64,000 bases of DNA from Pseudomonas sp. ICMP 561 (GTDB taxonomy: Bacteria > Pseudomonadota > Gammaproteobacteria > Pseudomonadales > Pseudomonadaceae), in contig NZ_LKBT01000034.1 of assembly GCF_002699985.1 (NCBI RefSeq), positions 62,001 to 126,000 of the forward strand, read 5' to 3'. Position numbers and translations under genes: made by a program. A model generated the notes under the pieces. It saw only the letters and a program-made list of their open reading frames with translations, made no database searches and had not been told where the DNA came from. Below, in pieces: positions 33,830 through 42,555 of this stretch (positions are counted from its first letter, which is position 1; each line of letters opens with the position of its first letter).

Positions 33830-34744
33830 ATGAAACTTGCTTCACTTCCGGATATCGCCGCACAAACTTCCCGCCAGACACAGCCGCTGGATTGGGTAGG
33901 TATGTGTGGCATCGCCATGCCAGTGCGCATTGAGGGACAGCACGTCAGCGCCAAGGTCGATGCGGGGGTGAGTCTGGATGATGGCAGCGCCAGAGGCATT
34001 CACATGTCGCGTCTGTACCTCGCGCTTGAACTACTGGAAGGCAAAGAGCTGAGCATGCACTCGATCCGGCAGGTGCTGATGAGCTTTCTCGACAGTCACG
34101 ACGGCTTGTCCCGGCGTGCCTATCTAAATATTCACACCGAGTGCTTACTGAAACGTCCGGCGCTGATCAGCCCGTTGGCAGGCTGGAAAGCCTATCCAAT
34201 CAGCATCTTGGCGAGCGTTGAAAACGATATGTTCCACGTGGAACTAAAAATTGACGTGGCCTACTCGTCCACCTGCCCCTGCTCAGCGGCGTTGGCCAGG
34301 CAGCTGATCCAGCAGCAATTCACTGAGGACTTCTGCGCCAAGCTGGATTTTCAACGTGTTCTGGAATGGCTAGGCACTGCCGAAGGCATCGTTGCAACGC
34401 CGCACAGCCAGCGAAGCACTGCACACATACATGTGCAACTCAATGATTTATCTGGAGAATTCCCGCTTCTTCACTTGATTGATCAAGCTGAAGCTGCGCT
34501 CGGGACCGCCGTCCAAACGGCAGTCAAACGAGCAGATGAGCAGGCCTTCGCATTAGCGAACGGGCAGAATCTGATGTTCTGCGAAGACGCTGCCCGCCGC
34601 CTGCATCAAGTATTACAGCGCAACCCGACGCTGAAGTCCTTCACGGTGAAGGTAGTGCACGCCGAAAGCCTGCACGCCCACGACGCTGTCGCTCAAAGCA
34701 GTTGGAGCGCCGTGGGGAATACGCCTGTCAAGTCCGCGGTTTGA
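33830..34744 (+). CDS. folE2: GTP cyclohydrolase IB, zinc-independent
   Basis: 304 aa from the ATG at 33830 (an ATG at 33818 would add four residues). COG1469 markers: LPDIAAQTSRQTQPLDWVGM at the N-terminus, YSSTCPCSAALARQLI near 141-156 with the active-site cysteine, and THSQRS-like PHSQRSTAHIHV near 188. It converts GTP to 7,8-dihydroneopterin triphosphate for folate and uses Mn2+ or other metals in place of Zn2+, replacing FolE in zinc deficiency. A Zur box lies directly upstream. Its last 17 bp overlap the convergent DUF3617 gene. Confidence 0.94.
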   Translation: MKLASLPDIAAQTSRQTQPLDWVGMCGIAMPVRIEGQHVSAKVDAGVSLDDGSARGIHMSRLYLALELLEGKELSMHSIRQVLMSFLDSHDGLSRRAYLNIHTECLLKRPALISPLAGWKAYPISILASVENDMFHVELKIDVAYSSTCPCSAALARQLIQQQFTEDFCAKLDFQRVLEWLGTAEGIVATPHSQRSTAHIHVQLNDLSGEFPLLHLIDQAEAALGTAVQTAVKRADEQAFALANGQNLMFCEDAARRLHQVLQRNPTLKSFTVKVVHAESLHAHDAVAQSSWSAVGNTPVKSAV

Positions 34745-35249
34745 CCGCACCACACTGCGCGCCCTGCCATACCGCACGGGTGTCCATGCTGCCGTTCTGC
34801 TGCTGGCCGGTGGCATTGAACGTGCCGATAACGTGGGTGGTGAACTCTCGGTCACTCAGGAACTGAGCCTGACCGTTGCCTTGGGCTTTCGGGCAACTAA
34901 AGGTGAATTTCCAGTTTTTGCCGTTGCGTTCGGTGATGCGCTGGGTGCAGCCGGACTTCGGATCAGTCAGGGGGATGTCATCGCCTTTGACCTGTGCATC
35001 GGTCAGACAAAAGCGCACGCCTTTGCCCGCAAGCGTTACGCCTTGATTTTCAAGATTGCGCTCGACCATGGCACGCTGTTCTGGCGGCAGGTTTTTCAGC
35101 TGCCCCAGAATCATTTGCAGGTCAGGCATGGCCTGTCCGTCCACTTGCATGTTACTGGACGTCAGCTCCCACAAGCCGGGTTGCAGCATTTGCGCCTGAG
35201 CCAATGGCGCGACCAGACAGCACATCAATGCCAAGGTGGACTTCTTCAT
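34728..35249 (-). CDS. DUF3617 periplasmic protein
   Basis: 173 aa from the ATG at 35249 (GGATCC upstream, weak). Signal peptide MKKSTLALMCCLVAPLAQA, then the DUF3617 pattern starting PGLWELTSSNMQVDG and three mature cysteines (FCLTD, GCTQR, FSCPKA) plus one near the end (QCG). Function unknown. The 3' end overlaps folE2 by 17 bp on the opposite strand, so the two messages are complementary at their ends. Confidence 0.82.
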   Translation of the reverse strand: MKKSTLALMCCLVAPLAQAQMLQPGLWELTSSNMQVDGQAMPDLQMILGQLKNLPPEQRAMVERNLENQGVTLAGKGVRFCLTDAQVKGDDIPLTDPKSGCTQRITERNGKNWKFTFSCPKAQGNGQAQFLSDREFTTHVIGTFNATGQQQNGSMDTRAVWQGAQCGAVKPRT

Positions 35250-35418
35250 TACTGGATCCTTGTTCAACCCATAAGGGACAGGAGCAACCGAACGTGGTCG
35301 CCGGACGATGAGGCTTAGACGGCAGATCATGCAGCCAGTTGCACCGCGAATAAAATAGCGACAATCCGCACCCACTGTGGTCTGTTAAGCAGCAATAGTG
35401 CGTAAGGAAAGATCACGA

Positions 35419-36858
35419 ATGGATTACCACAGCCCGTATTTCTTCGGCTATGTCATTGGATTCATTCATCTGCTCGGGATTGTCGCCGCGATTCATGCAT
35501 TGCTGACAGTGCGGACGGCACAAGGCTCGATCGCCTGGGCAATGCCGCTGGTATTTATTCCCTACTTCACCCTGATTCCCTACCTGGTGTTTGGCCGTAG
35601 CTCCTTCGATGCGTATATCAAGGCGCGACGTCAGGCCAACCAGGAAATGCGCACCGCCATCAGCGACATGAACTGGCGCCCCTGGATTGAAGAGGCCGTC
35701 GCCGCCAGACGCTCGGAAGCGTATGCGTCACTACGCGCAATGCCAAAACTGGGTAACACCCCCGCACTCGCCAATAACGAAGTGAAGCTGCTGATCAATG
35801 GCGAGGCGACATTCAGTGCAATCTTCGATGCCATCCGCGAGGCGAAACAGACAGTCCTGATTCAGTTTTTCATCATCCATGACGACGCACTGGGCCGCCG
35901 TTTGCAGGACCTGCTGTTGGAGAAGGCCGCAGAAGGCGTGGCCGTGTACGTGCTGTTCGACGGCATTGGCAGTCACGCACTGCCGGGCAGCTACAGCGAA
36001 AAACTGCGCAAAGGTGGCGTGCAGATCAAGGCATTCGCAACCCGCGGCGGCTGGCTCAACAGGTTCCAGATCAACTTCCGCAATCACCGCAAGATCGTAG
36101 TTGTTGACGGTACGAAAGGCTTCCTCGGCGGGCATAACGTCGGCGACGAATATGTCGGGCTCAAGCCACCTCTCGCGCCGTGGCGTGACACCCATGTGCA
36201 AGTAATCGGGCCGGTGGTTGCCTGCCTGCAAGAGTCGTTCGCCGAGGACTGGTTCTGGGCGACGCGCGAGTTGCCGCCTTTGAGCCTGCCGGACAGCTTT
36301 CCGGAAGATGGCCTGCTTTGCCAACTTCTGACCAGCGGGCCCGCAGACAAACAGGAAACCTGCTCGTTGTTTTTCGTCGAGGCGATTCACGCGGCGACAG
36401 AGCGGGTATGGATAACCAGTCCGTACTTCGTGCCCGATGAAGCGGTGTCGGCAGCCTTGCACCTTGCGGTGTTGCGCGGCGTTGATGTCCGTCTTCTATT
36501 GCCGTCGCGCCCGGATCATTACGTGGTGTATGCGGCCTCAACGCTGTTCGCCTTCGAAGCAGTACGCGCCGGCGTACGGGTGTTCCGTTACGGGCCAGGC
36601 TTCATGCACCAGAAGGTCGTGCTAGTGGATAACGAGATCACTGCGATCGGCAGCGCCAACCTCGACAACCGCTCGTTCCGCCTGAATTTCGAACTGATGT
36701 TGCTCACGGTCGACAGCGATTTCGCCAGCGAGGTGGAGCAAATGCTCAACGATGATTTCGCGTTGGCGCATGAGGTTTCAATCGAGGAAAGTAGAGAGAC
36801 GCACCACTTGCAACAACTGGGCATGCGCGTGGCGCGTTTGATTTCCCCGATCCTGTGA
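35419..36858 (+). CDS. cls: Cardiolipin synthase A
   Basis: 479 aa from the ATG at 35419, with AAGGAA upstream. Two N-terminal membrane segments (YVIGFIHLLGIVAAIHALL, MPLVFIPYFTLIPYLVFG), then two phospholipase-D HKD motifs: NHRKIVVVDGTKGFLGGHN near 224 and HQKVVLVDNEITAIGSAN near 397. It joins two phosphatidylglycerols to cardiolipin at the inner membrane. Single-gene unit; an AT-rich repeat element and REP follow it. Confidence 0.94.
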   Translation: MDYHSPYFFGYVIGFIHLLGIVAAIHALLTVRTAQGSIAWAMPLVFIPYFTLIPYLVFGRSSFDAYIKARRQANQEMRTAISDMNWRPWIEEAVAARRSEAYASLRAMPKLGNTPALANNEVKLLINGEATFSAIFDAIREAKQTVLIQFFIIHDDALGRRLQDLLLEKAAEGVAVYVLFDGIGSHALPGSYSEKLRKGGVQIKAFATRGGWLNRFQINFRNHRKIVVVDGTKGFLGGHNVGDEYVGLKPPLAPWRDTHVQVIGPVVACLQESFAEDWFWATRELPPLSLPDSFPEDGLLCQLLTSGPADKQETCSLFFVEAIHAATERVWITSPYFVPDEAVSAALHLAVLRGVDVRLLLPSRPDHYVVYAASTLFAFEAVRAGVRVFRYGPGFMHQKVVLVDNEITAIGSANLDNRSFRLNFELMLLTVDSDFASEVEQMLNDDFALAHEVSIEESRETHHLQQLGMRVARLISPIL

Positions 36859-36873
36859 GGTGACAAGAGACCT

Positions 36874-36912
36874 GCTCCTATCAACAAAAAATAACTATCT
36901 AATATGTAATGC
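36874..36912 (-). repeat. AT-rich REP-associated 40-bp element, copy 3
   Basis: On the minus strand it reads GCATTACATATTAGATAGTT and ends TTGATAGGAGC, adjoining the CTACAGAAAA end of the REP at 36917. The orientation relative to the REP arm is the same as in the other copies. Confidence 0.65.
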
Positions 36913-36916
36913 TTTT

Positions 36917-37005
36917 CTGTAGTCGCTCAGGAGCACCGCGATTCAGCGATCGCGCTCCGTCTGATGCACCGCCATCGCGGCTCGCCGTGCTCGTGCGCGT
37001 CTACA
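36917..37005. repeat. Degenerate REP (GAGCACCGCG type)
   Basis: Arms CTGTAGTCGCTCAGGAGCAC and GTGCTCGTGCGCGTCTACAG with several mismatches, between the convergent cls and cfa genes. Confidence 0.7.
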
Positions 37006-37038
37006 GAGACTGAGTGAAAACTACTGCGCGTTGATCAA

Positions 37039-38223
37039 TTAACGATAGATGTCGGCCCGCGTCCACGGCAGATCATGACTGCCATCCGCACGAGGTTTGA
37101 CTGCCAGAATCTGATGCAGGTTGATCCAGCCGTGGGCAAACCCGTAAGCGCAGCCAGCCAGGTACAAGCGCCAGATCCGTAACGTCTGTTCCGGGACCAT
37201 GGCAGCGGCCTGCTCCAGATGCGTTTCCAGCCGGGAGCTCCAGTGCTCCAGGGTTTTCGCGTAATGCAGGCGAAGGCTTTCGACATCGACCACTTCCAGC
37301 CCAGCCTCGCTGATGTCCGCGCTGATTCGCGATACGTGGGGTAACTCGCCGTTCGGGAAAACATAGCGGCCAATGAACTCACCCGCCCCACGCCCCACCG
37401 GGCGACCGTCGATATGCTTGGCGGTAATACCGTGATTCATCACCAGCCCGCCCTCCTTCACCGCGCCAAACAGACGCTGGGCGTAAAGCGCCAGGTTGGC
37501 GTGGCCGACGTGCTCGAACATTCCAACGCTGACTACTTTGTCGAAGCGACCGTCCTGAGGCAGATCTCGATAGTCCAGCAACTGCAGGTCAACCAAATTC
37601 TCCAGACCTTCAGCCATGACCCGGTCTCTGGCCAGCTTCAGTTGCTCGCGACTCAAGGTAATGCCGAGCACTTTCACGCCATATTCACGGGCGGCAAAGC
37701 GGGCCAATCCACCCCAGCCACAGCCGACATCCAGCAAATACTCGCCCGGTTTGAGCCGCAACTTGCGGCACAGGTGATGGAATTTGTCCTGCTGCGCCTG
37801 CTCGAGGCTTTCATTGCCGGTTTTGAAATAGGCGCAGGAATACACCATCTCCTTGTCCAGCCAGAGCTGATAGAACTCATTGGAGACATCGTAATGGTAG
37901 GAAATCGACGCCGCATCGGTGGCTTTGTCATGGGGGCAGCGAGTCGGGCCACCCTCCTGATCTTCGTCACCCAGCGCCTGGGTCAGCTCATCGCAAACCC
38001 GCATGACTTCACTGATGGAGCCTTCCATGTCCAGTCTGCCTTCCACGAAGGCACTGCCAAGAAGGTCGAGGCTTGGGTGGGAAAAATCGGAAACCAGTTG
38101 GGGGTCTTTGACGAAAATCGTCACGCTCGGCGTGGGCCCGAGGTCGAGTTCATGACCGTCCCAGAGCTTGAGACGCAGCGGAAGGTGCAGATTCTGTAAG
38201 GCCGGTGGAAGTTGCGCGAGCAT
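37039..38223 (-). CDS. cfa: Cyclopropane-fatty-acyl-phospholipid synthase
   Basis: 394 aa. CFA/mycolic-acid synthase signature: ISYHYDVSNEFYQLWLD near 107, SCAYF near 128, the SAM-binding YLLDVGCGWGGLARFAA near 158, and GMFEHVGHANL near 228. It methylenates unsaturated acyl chains of membrane phospholipids. The length matches E. coli Cfa (382). It is convergent with cls, and the window thus has two membrane-lipid-modifying enzymes side by side. A CTATAG-rich palindrome sits 73 bp upstream of the start. Confidence 0.92.
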   Translation of the reverse strand: MLAQLPPALQNLHLPLRLKLWDGHELDLGPTPSVTIFVKDPQLVSDFSHPSLDLLGSAFVEGRLDMEGSISEVMRVCDELTQALGDEDQEGGPTRCPHDKATDAASISYHYDVSNEFYQLWLDKEMVYSCAYFKTGNESLEQAQQDKFHHLCRKLRLKPGEYLLDVGCGWGGLARFAAREYGVKVLGITLSREQLKLARDRVMAEGLENLVDLQLLDYRDLPQDGRFDKVVSVGMFEHVGHANLALYAQRLFGAVKEGGLVMNHGITAKHIDGRPVGRGAGEFIGRYVFPNGELPHVSRISADISEAGLEVVDVESLRLHYAKTLEHWSSRLETHLEQAAAMVPEQTLRIWRLYLAGCAYGFAHGWINLHQILAVKPRADGSHDLPWTRADIYR

Positions 38224-38294
38224 TTGAGTAAACCCCCAATGATCAAGAACTTGAAAAGCGTAGTTGAGGATCAGTTCTGAATTAGAACCAACCC

Positions 38295-38311
38295 GCTATA
38301 GGCGCTATAGC
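38295..38311. promoter_or_regulatory. GCTATAG-GCG-CTATAGC palindrome upstream of cfa
   Basis: GCTATAG and CTATAGC flank GCG, giving a 17-bp dyad with a single asymmetric centre in the 273-bp gap between cfa and the HmtA operon end. Candidate operator for cfa; the binding protein is unknown. Confidence 0.35.
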
Positions 38312-38454
38312 CAATAACTACGAATCGACTTCCGGGAACGACTTATACCCCACCTGATCCGAGCCAGACATGGAGGCTGAAATGCAGCACTCTTCATGAC
38401 TGACTGTTAATTTGTAACAGAGTTCTTCAAACCTCAAGCAAATTTTTATACTTA

Positions 38455-38480
38455 ACGAACCGCTCTGGTTCGCCGTTTAT
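38455..38480 (-). terminator. Candidate terminator of the SPFH-HmtA operon
   Basis: GAACC/GGTTC stem extended by AACG/CGTT-like pairing, about 20 bp beyond the ATPase stop, followed on the minus strand by AAGTATAAAAATTT rather than a clean T-tract. Weak candidate. Confidence 0.35.
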
Positions 38481-38496
38481 GCCAGCTATAACTGAC

Positions 38497-40434
38497 TCAA
38501 CGTTGCGCCGTGGCTGAAAGCTCGCCCAACGGCTCATGCAAACGCAGTAATCTGCCAGCGTTACCCAAGACCAACAGCGTGCTCAGGTTATGCAGAATCG
38601 CAGCGACCATCGCCCCGGCCGCGCCTAAACAGCCAAATGCAGCCAGGGCCACAATCGCAAGCGTCCAACCCAGGCCGATGATGACGTTGACCTGCAGCGT
38701 GCGGCGGCACTGTCGGCTCAATCGAACACAGGTCCCCAGCCTTCGAAGATCACTGCCAATCAGCACGATGTCTGCCGACGCCAGCGCGATATCGGCACCA
38801 CCTGCGCCCATGGCCACGCCTACTACGCCCGCTTTGAGGGCCAGGGAGTCGTTGATGCCGTCGCCCACCACCATAGGCCGGAAGCCGCGGCTGATTTCGG
38901 CCCGTACCCGGGTCAGTTTGTCCTCGGGCAAGGCTTGGGACTGCACGTCGGTGATGCCGACTTCCAGTGCCAGTGTGTTCGCCACGGCGTGCCGGTCGCC
39001 CGTCAACAGCAACTGTCTACCCAGGCCCAGTTCGCGTAATTCAGCCAGCGCGGCACGGGCTTCTGGCTTCAGCGTATCGGCCAGTAAAAGCCAACCGAGA
39101 AACACGCCGTCGAGTGCCAGACCCGCAATCGGACCGTCGTGAATCGGGACAGCGGCAGTGGTAATACCTAATTGCTCGAACAACTCCGGACGGCCCAGTG
39201 CAGCAATGCCCAGCTCACTCGTCGCGATGACACCCAAGCCCTGAAGCTCGCGGATATCGCTGAGCGCCAACTGCTGATCCTTGGCAATCAGACTGGCCAG
39301 CGCGCGGCTGACCGGGTGACTGCTCGCGCTGCCCAGGCTTGCCGCCAACGGAAGGAGGTGCGGCGACTCCGGGCCAACGCTCTGCACAGAATCGATACGT
39401 AACGTGCCGAAAGTCAGGGTGCCGGTCTTGTCGACGACCAGCGACGTAAGGTCGGCCAGCTCTTCCAGAAAGGCCGAGCTGCGAATCAGAATCCCGTGCC
39501 TGGCCGCCACGGCAATGCCTGCAATGGCGGTAGCCGGAGCCGATAGCACCAGCGCGCAGGGACAAGCGGCAACCAGCACGGCGAGCATGGCCTGGGCATT
39601 ATTCGTGATGAACCAGGTGACTGCGGCGATCAGCAACACCAGCACCATGTAGCTGCCCGCATAACGCTCCAGCAAGCGGGTGATCGGTGGCTTGGAGCGT
39701 TCAGCGCTTTGCATCAGCGCGATCACCTTGCCCAACGTGGAATCCTGGCCGGTGCGCGTCACCTCGATACGCAGCAAACCGTCGAGGTTGATCGCCCCGC
39801 CGAAGACCTCAATCCCGGCCCTGGCCTCCAGCGGCACTGACTCGCCGGTGATCGGCGCAGTGTCCAGACTGGCCTGACCCGAGATTACCCGCCCATCAGC
39901 AGGCACACGATCGCCCGCACGCACTTCGACCTGATCGCCAGCGACAAGCGTCGAGTTGTCTACTTCCTCCACGCTGCCATCGGCCTTGATCAACCGTGCA
40001 TGGCTGCGAGTCAGGCGGCCCAATGCCTGAATGGCTTCCTGAGAACCGATGACGCTGCGCTCTTCCAGCACATGGCCAAAGATCATGATGATCGGCAGCA
40101 ACGCGGCCGTCATCAGGTCTCCGGTGGCCCAGGCACCCAGCATCGCCAACGCGATCAATTGATCGGTGACGCCATGCAGGCTGGGGTAACGCAGGCTGTG
40201 CCAACCGGCACTGACCACCGGAATTGCCACCAGCAGGGATGCCGCGCCCAACAAAAGCTGACTGACGCCATTCTGATCCGGCGCGACAAAACGCCAGATC
40301 AAGCCCAACCCCAGCAGCCCCAGGGCCAGCATCGCCAGGGTCAACTGTCGCGCAGCGCTGCGTTGTTCGGGGGCGCTGAGCATGCTTTGCTCCGAGGAGG
40401 CTGCTACGGTTTCGTGAACAGCTTCGCCACTCAT
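38497..40434 (-). CDS. hmtA: P1B-type metal-transporting ATPase, HmtA-like
   Basis: 645 aa. No N-terminal heavy-metal domain. Transmembrane CPC motif as AACPCALVLSAPAT near 293, phosphorylation motif DKTGTLT near 336, SHPVSRAL near 381 (HP motif), GDGINDSLALKAGV near 525. P. aeruginosa HmtA (PA2435) imports zinc and copper, and the gene context there (SPFH/HflKC-like genes upstream) is the same as I recall it. It is the last gene of a four-gene operon; its start overlaps the preceding SPFH gene by 4 bp. An exporter role cannot be excluded by sequence, but the Zur-type box upstream of the operon favours import. Confidence 0.87.
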   Translation of the reverse strand: MSGEAVHETVAASSEQSMLSAPEQRSAARQLTLAMLALGLLGLGLIWRFVAPDQNGVSQLLLGAASLLVAIPVVSAGWHSLRYPSLHGVTDQLIALAMLGAWATGDLMTAALLPIIMIFGHVLEERSVIGSQEAIQALGRLTRSHARLIKADGSVEEVDNSTLVAGDQVEVRAGDRVPADGRVISGQASLDTAPITGESVPLEARAGIEVFGGAINLDGLLRIEVTRTGQDSTLGKVIALMQSAERSKPPITRLLERYAGSYMVLVLLIAAVTWFITNNAQAMLAVLVAACPCALVLSAPATAIAGIAVAARHGILIRSSAFLEELADLTSLVVDKTGTLTFGTLRIDSVQSVGPESPHLLPLAASLGSASSHPVSRALASLIAKDQQLALSDIRELQGLGVIATSELGIAALGRPELFEQLGITTAAVPIHDGPIAGLALDGVFLGWLLLADTLKPEARAALAELRELGLGRQLLLTGDRHAVANTLALEVGITDVQSQALPEDKLTRVRAEISRGFRPMVVGDGINDSLALKAGVVGVAMGAGGADIALASADIVLIGSDLRRLGTCVRLSRQCRRTLQVNVIIGLGWTLAIVALAAFGCLGAAGAMVAAILHNLSTLLVLGNAGRLLRLHEPLGELSATAQR

Positions 40435-41498
40435 TGTTCTGCTCCCTGAATGATCAGGCGGGAATCGTCACGGGGATCGACGGTGGTCACGGAACCGGCT
40501 TGGCCGAGGATCTTTGGCACGCGTTCGCGATAGAGGCGCTGCAACAGACCGGGATCGCTCCCGGCGTGCATCGACTCGCTGAGGCTGGCTACCGTCGCCG
40601 TATCGGTGCGGGCTTTGGCCAGACGTTCAGATGCCTGGGCATGGGCGACTTGCAGGGTACGGTCTGCCTGCTGATTGGCCGCTTGAATAGACTTTTCTGC
40701 GTCGTTTCGCGCATTTGCCACGGCCTGATCCGCGAGCTGGCTGGCAGTCAGGACCGAGTTGAAAGCGTTGATGGCTGCGCCGGGCAAACTCGATTGCACA
40801 TCGACGCGGGTGACTTCGACGCCAATGCCGACGCCAGTCGCACTCAGCTCTGCAAGCCTCTGGTTGATACCGCGCACCAGATCGCCACGCAGGCGCTCAC
40901 GTCTTTCGGCTGACTGGCTGTCGGCCGAAATCAGTTCGGGGCGCGCGACCAGAATCGTGTCCAGATCCCGAGCTGCCGTCAGGGCCACGGCACTGCGGTT
41001 GACGATTCGGTCCAGCGCTGGCGCCACATGATCGCCCTGCAGAACGAAGGCATACGGATCGCTGACTTTGTAGTAAACGGTGACGTCCAGTTGCACCACC
41101 CCGGCGTCCCCGGTCAGCAGATAACCCGATCCGGCCAGCGCATCGCTCATGGGTGCGGCAAAGCTCGCAGCCTTGTCGGCCTGCACAGCCGCGAACGAAC
41201 GCAGCAGGGTTTCCACACGGCGCTCAATCACCCGGTCCGCAGACGGCAGCAACACCACCTGCTCAAACGGTTGCGGCCAGGCGGTCAGCAGTCCGGCGTT
41301 CTGAATCCGCTCCAATGCGCCCATGCGTAGCACCACGGCACGGTTCTGCGGATCGATCTGCCGCACGTTGGACACTGCCCAACCCAGCGCGGCCAGAATC
41401 GTTACGCCATACAAGGCCAGGAACGCCAGACGGCTGGCCTGCGTCCATGGATTATTCACGACCGGTCGTTGATTGCCTGGCGCGTCGTGCTCACTCAT
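40431..41498 (-). CDS. SPFH/band-7 protein, third of three in the HmtA operon
   Basis: 355 aa. One N-terminal membrane span (LAFLALYGVTILAALGWAV near 24), then a band-7 domain (VDPQNRAVVLRMGALERIQN-like start near 50, TVYYKVSDPYAFVLQGD near 135) and a helical Ala/Gln/Glu-rich segment near 255-320 that should oligomerise. It is HflC-like but is not beside hflX or purA. Overlaps both neighbours by 4 bp, so stoichiometric translation is likely. It probably forms a membrane microdomain around the ATPase. Confidence 0.82.
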   Translation of the reverse strand: MSEHDAPGNQRPVVNNPWTQASRLAFLALYGVTILAALGWAVSNVRQIDPQNRAVVLRMGALERIQNAGLLTAWPQPFEQVVLLPSADRVIERRVETLLRSFAAVQADKAASFAAPMSDALAGSGYLLTGDAGVVQLDVTVYYKVSDPYAFVLQGDHVAPALDRIVNRSAVALTAARDLDTILVARPELISADSQSAERRERLRGDLVRGINQRLAELSATGVGIGVEVTRVDVQSSLPGAAINAFNSVLTASQLADQAVANARNDAEKSIQAANQQADRTLQVAHAQASERLAKARTDTATVASLSESMHAGSDPGLLQRLYRERVPKILGQAGSVTTVDPRDDSRLIIQGAEQ

Positions 41499-42544
41499 GG
41501 CTGCGACCCGGCTTTGCCATTCGGTGCTGAGGGGCTATCCAGCGCAGGCGGGCCATCGACCAGCACTCGGAACGGAGCGGCATCGGTGCGCAGAATCAGT
41601 TTGGTGCCCGGGGTAACGATGGTCCCGAGCGTATCCAGCGAACGCAACAGGTTATAGAGCTGTGGCGAACCGGCGTAAGCGCGCCCATAGATTTGCGCAG
41701 CTTCGACCCGGGATTGAGCTTCGATATCGGCGGCCTTGACCGTGGCGTCTGCTTCAACGATCCGCGCATCACGCTCCGCTGCGGAGCGAATCTGCGCCGC
41801 TTCACGCTTGCCCACAGCAGTACGCTCAGTCGCAATGGTCTCGCGCTCGGCACGCATCCGGTCCACGGTCGCGTTGAGCGTCACCGATGGCAGGGTCAAA
41901 CGCTCAACCCCGACCTGCAGCACACGCACGCCATAGGTGGTGAGCAATTGTTGATCAATCTGCTGACGCAGCTGGTTTTCGAATTCGCTGATCCGCACCT
42001 GGCTGGCATCAGTGTTCACCAGACTCGACAGATCAAAACTGCTGGCCGTGGTTTCCAGCGCAGAGCCGACAAAGGTGCGGATTTGCCGCGCGGCTTCGTC
42101 CGGCTGGTTTTGTACAGCTCGCATGAAGCGTTGCACGTTATCCGCATCACCCTGAACCTGCCAGGCGACGTAGGCCTGAACGATGATCCGCAGCCCGTCA
42201 CGGGTGCCGACGTCCTGCAAACCGCTGGACGTGGTGCGCAAACGCAAGTCCACTGGTATTGCCGCCTCGAAAGGCGCAGGCCAGCGCCAGCTCAAACCCG
42301 GTTCCAGCAAGACCCGCGAAGGATTACCGAAGCGCGTAATCACCGTCGCCTCGCCCGAGCGCACTTGCACCAGACTGGCCGCGGCCACGGCAAATGCGAT
42401 CAGCAATGCAGCGAGCATCCCTCGACGCCACGGAAAGGCGGCCCCTGATGATTCGCCGTGATGGTGGTGACCGTGATGATGACCGTCATGGCCGTGGCCG
42501 CTGTGATCGTGACCGGCGTGATCGTGGTTATGAAACAGACTCAA
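41495..42544 (-). CDS. SPFH/band-7 (HflC-like) protein with histidine-rich N-terminus
   Basis: 349 aa. Residues 1-31 contain 14 histidines in H-D-H/G-H-D-H-type repeats, a probable cytoplasmic zinc-binding tail. It is followed by one membrane span (MLAALLIAFAVAAASLVQV near 43) and a band-7 domain (GEATVITRFGNPSRVLLEPG near 64, YVAWQVQGDADNVQRFM near 128) with the helical tail VGKREAAQIRSAAERDARIV near 240. Ordinary HflC lacks the His tail. Second of three SPFH genes in the operon; 11 bp after the upstream gene, 4-bp overlap with the next. Confidence 0.86.
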   Translation of the reverse strand: MSLFHNHDHAGHDHSGHGHDGHHHGHHHHGESSGAAFPWRRGMLAALLIAFAVAAASLVQVRSGEATVITRFGNPSRVLLEPGLSWRWPAPFEAAIPVDLRLRTTSSGLQDVGTRDGLRIIVQAYVAWQVQGDADNVQRFMRAVQNQPDEAARQIRTFVGSALETTASSFDLSSLVNTDASQVRISEFENQLRQQIDQQLLTTYGVRVLQVGVERLTLPSVTLNATVDRMRAERETIATERTAVGKREAAQIRSAAERDARIVEADATVKAADIEAQSRVEAAQIYGRAYAGSPQLYNLLRSLDTLGTIVTPGTKLILRTDAAPFRVLVDGPPALDSPSAPNGKAGSQP

Positions 42545-42555
42545 GGGTCGACTCC

